A DNA stretch of 64,000 nt, taken from assembly GCF_036417845.1 (NCBI RefSeq), contig NC_089978.1:89026007-89090006 (forward strand), in the 5' to 3' direction. The position numbers and the translations under genes were made by a program. Below are positions 61,842 to 64,000 of the stretch, one piece after another. Below the pieces are notes generated by a model that was not told where the DNA came from, did no database searches, and saw nothing but the letters and a program-made list of their open reading frames with translations. The first letter of the stretch is position 1, and each line of letters starts with the position of its first letter. This DNA comes from Apteryx mantelli (lineage: Eukaryota; Chordata; Aves; Apterygiformes; Apterygidae).

Positions 61842-64000
61842 GTAAGTGGATTTCCTCCCCCCCCCCCCCTTCGATTCTTTCCTATCTGTCCTTCCTTTAC
61901 AAATACTTCTCTCTGCATTGGACCTCTCTTGGGGATGCAGGCAGGGCAAAACTCTTCTCGCCAGCCTTGTGCATAAAGCCACTGAAACACAGCAGAATGC
62001 TGTTGATGAGGATCTTTTCTACATGCACTTGTGGTTTGGATACAGTCCAGACTGACCAATTCTAAAGCTGCAGTATTTGTACTGTAACAAAGTATGGTGT
62101 CTTGAGCAGTCTCCTTCCAGAAACAGAACGGCTAAGTCAATAAGGTAATTATGACTTCAGAAGGATATAGTACTTAAAAGGGCTACATTCTTTTAAAATG
62201 AGATTTAAAATTCCTTAAAATGAGGCTTTGCAGAATTGGAAATCATCAAACAGACTGGGATGAATAAAAGCCTTCTAATGATTTACATTAATGAGTTACA
62301 CTTAGTAATGAGTGTGAGTTACTTCTTGCAGACCTTGAAACATTGCTTTGTATTACTTCTGGTTTAGCCCTAGAATTGTGACTTTTTTTGAAAATTAGTT
62401 ATGTCCAAGTATGTTCAGTCTAAACCTAGCATGGGAATGATGAAAATGGAAAATGGTTATTTTTGTCCATGTTTTGTTGTTTGTGCTTTCAATAACTTAT
62501 TTTTATAGCTGCTTGTGAATTTGGAGTGTATTTTAAAAAAACTTAAAAAACCACACCCCCACAGCACTGCTTATGGTGTCAGCGGTTATACTGTCAGGTA
62601 GTCAGAGTCTACTGGGATAAATTCCACATCATTTTGCTTACCAGTTTATCTTCCTAAATTGCTTTTACTGTTCTTTGTTTTGTTACTTTATATACTACTT
62701 TGGCCTATTTAACAATAACTAGCTTAATTTTACAGTACTTCATTTATTTCTAGTGATTCTATTGTCTTCTCTCTTGTTTTTTTTCCTCTTGAGTCATAAA
62801 ATAAATAAGCACAGTTTGAGTAGATGATGGGTGTGCAGAGTAGTTGGTTGTGGAGTGTCAGATTTGTACTGGTGTAATTACATCACTAGTCAAAGGAGAC
62901 AGATTTTTACCAGAGGTATTTTGCACTTATTGAGGTTTATAAGATATCACAAAATCATTATAGCATTTAGAATGCTTTTAGGAAAGCAAAACTGCAGTCT
63001 GTAAAGCAATGGCTGATACAAGTGTGTTGGTATTTATACTAGACTGCTGCACACAGGCACAGTAGTCCAATATTGGGAAAAGGTCCTGGGTTGACCAGTT
63101 GGGAAGGTGTCCTATAAAGGTTGGCAAAATGTAGAGAATCCTCTCTACCAAATGTTATGAAGAAACCTTAATAAAATTAAGTGAGTTTATTAAGCAGCAG
63201 TGGACGTATTGTTATGAGAACAATTCATGAAGAACGCTGAGGCACTAAGTACTTAGAGCTAGGGGACCAATACACTGTACAGGATGCTGCGTCAGTTAGT
63301 TTTATGGGTATAATTGCGTTGAGATGGGACTGCATCCTTAACCTAAAAGATGCAGATTAATAAAACATTAATGAAGAGCAGATTTTGGAAGGTAAGAGTA
63401 TGCTAAATGCTTATTTTTCCAGTAGTGGAGAGTACAATAATTTTTAGAAAATGTTCTGTTTTTGAAATGCTTTTTTGGAAAAAAATCCTGAAAACATTTT
63501 TGAAAAATATTTAAAATGTAATCTTTTGAAAAATTATGAAAATTTCAATTCAATGATTTTTTAAAAAATAAAGATTTTTAATAAGACAATTTTAAAACTT
63601 TTTTGAATTTGGAAAAAATTTTGAAAGGTTTTGGGAAAGCGGTTGAAAACTTGGGGGGGGACATCTCTGGCCCTTTCCAAATTTCTAGAACTTTCCAAGA
63701 TTTTTCGGACATTTTTAAAACTTTCCAAGATTTTTTTTTTTAGAATTTTCTAGCACTTTCCAAGTTCCTTTTAAATTTATTTTCTGGAACATGCTAAGAA
63801 TGTTTCTAGGAAATGTTGGAATGCACAAGATTTAAAAAAATTCAGAAACCTCACAATTAAAAAAAAAAATTCCTGGTGCTTTCCAAATTTCTGGGACTTT
63901 CTGAGTCCTAGTACTTTCCAAGTTTTTTAAAGGAATTTCTGGACCCCCCCATTAATGATTTCCTAAGGATTTAAAAAATTGGAACTTTCTAATAATCTTT
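61842..64000 (+). other. SMS intron 2, partial; exon 3 not in window
   Basis: Begins with GTAAGT at 61842, and a C13 run follows at 61857-61869. I searched for the expected exon 3 reading (FANLRIYPHG-like) and did not find it before 64000. The last 550 bp are low-complexity. Confidence 0.85.
63440..64000. repeat. CTTTCCAA-type low-complexity array with strand switch
   Basis: The octamer CTTTCCAA occurs six times, at 63673, 63691, 63721, 63756, 63879 and 63914, in AT-rich spacers with related words such as TTTCTAGAA and TTTCTGGAA. From 63440 to 63650 the complementary words dominate (TTTGGAAAAAA, TTTTGAAAGG, TTTTGGGAAAG). The switch is near the G8 at 63653-63660. The array runs off the window end. 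Confidence 0.65.

Overview
The window is vertebrate nuclear DNA, most likely from a bird. It holds split exons with GT/AG splice sites, long AT-rich introns, a CpG-island promoter, low repeat density, and one decayed CR1 LINE ending in an avian-type ATTCTGTGAT 3' terminus. A turtle or crocodilian cannot be fully excluded. No bacterial, plasmid or CRISPR structure is present. Almost all open reading frames in the window are chance frames; the real coding sequence is seven short exons.

Layout, all on the + strand. (1) 13-11878: the last five coding exons of MBTPS2 (site-2 protease): 13-132, 2572-2666, 4685-4880, 10223-10298 and 11656-11878. Splice phases are compatible throughout, and together they encode about the last 236 residues, ending in [12 protein letters not shown]. 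(2) 11879 to about 15.2 kb, or alternatively about 17.7 kb: the MBTPS2 3' UTR. (3) Up to about 38 kb: AT-rich intergenic DNA with no recognisable gene. It contains a 282-bp terminal-inverted-repeat element, a purine-pyrimidine alternating tract, a purine-rich block and microsatellites. (4) About 37.99-39.33 kb: a CpG island with the promoter and first exon of SMS (spermine synthase), start codon at 38627. (5) 38679-61720: the 23-kb SMS intron 1, with a CR1 fragment, homopolymer G/C runs, hairpins and a GC-rich patch. (6) 61721-61841: SMS exon 2. (7) The rest is the start of SMS intron 2, ending in a CTTTCCAA-rich low-complexity array. SMS exon 3 is not in the window.

MBTPS2 followed by SMS in the same orientation is the order known from human Xp22. 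The genes are functionally unrelated: S2P does intramembrane cleavage of SREBP and ATF6, and SMS converts spermidine to spermine. They appear to be simple neighbours.

The most interesting observation is an upstream ATG in good context 23 nt before the SMS start codon. It opens a 43-codon frame that crosses the exon 1-exon 2 junction in phase and ends inside the SMS coding sequence, so it overlaps the main start. If the transcript begins upstream of it, SMS would have a built-in translational brake. This is inference from sequence alone.
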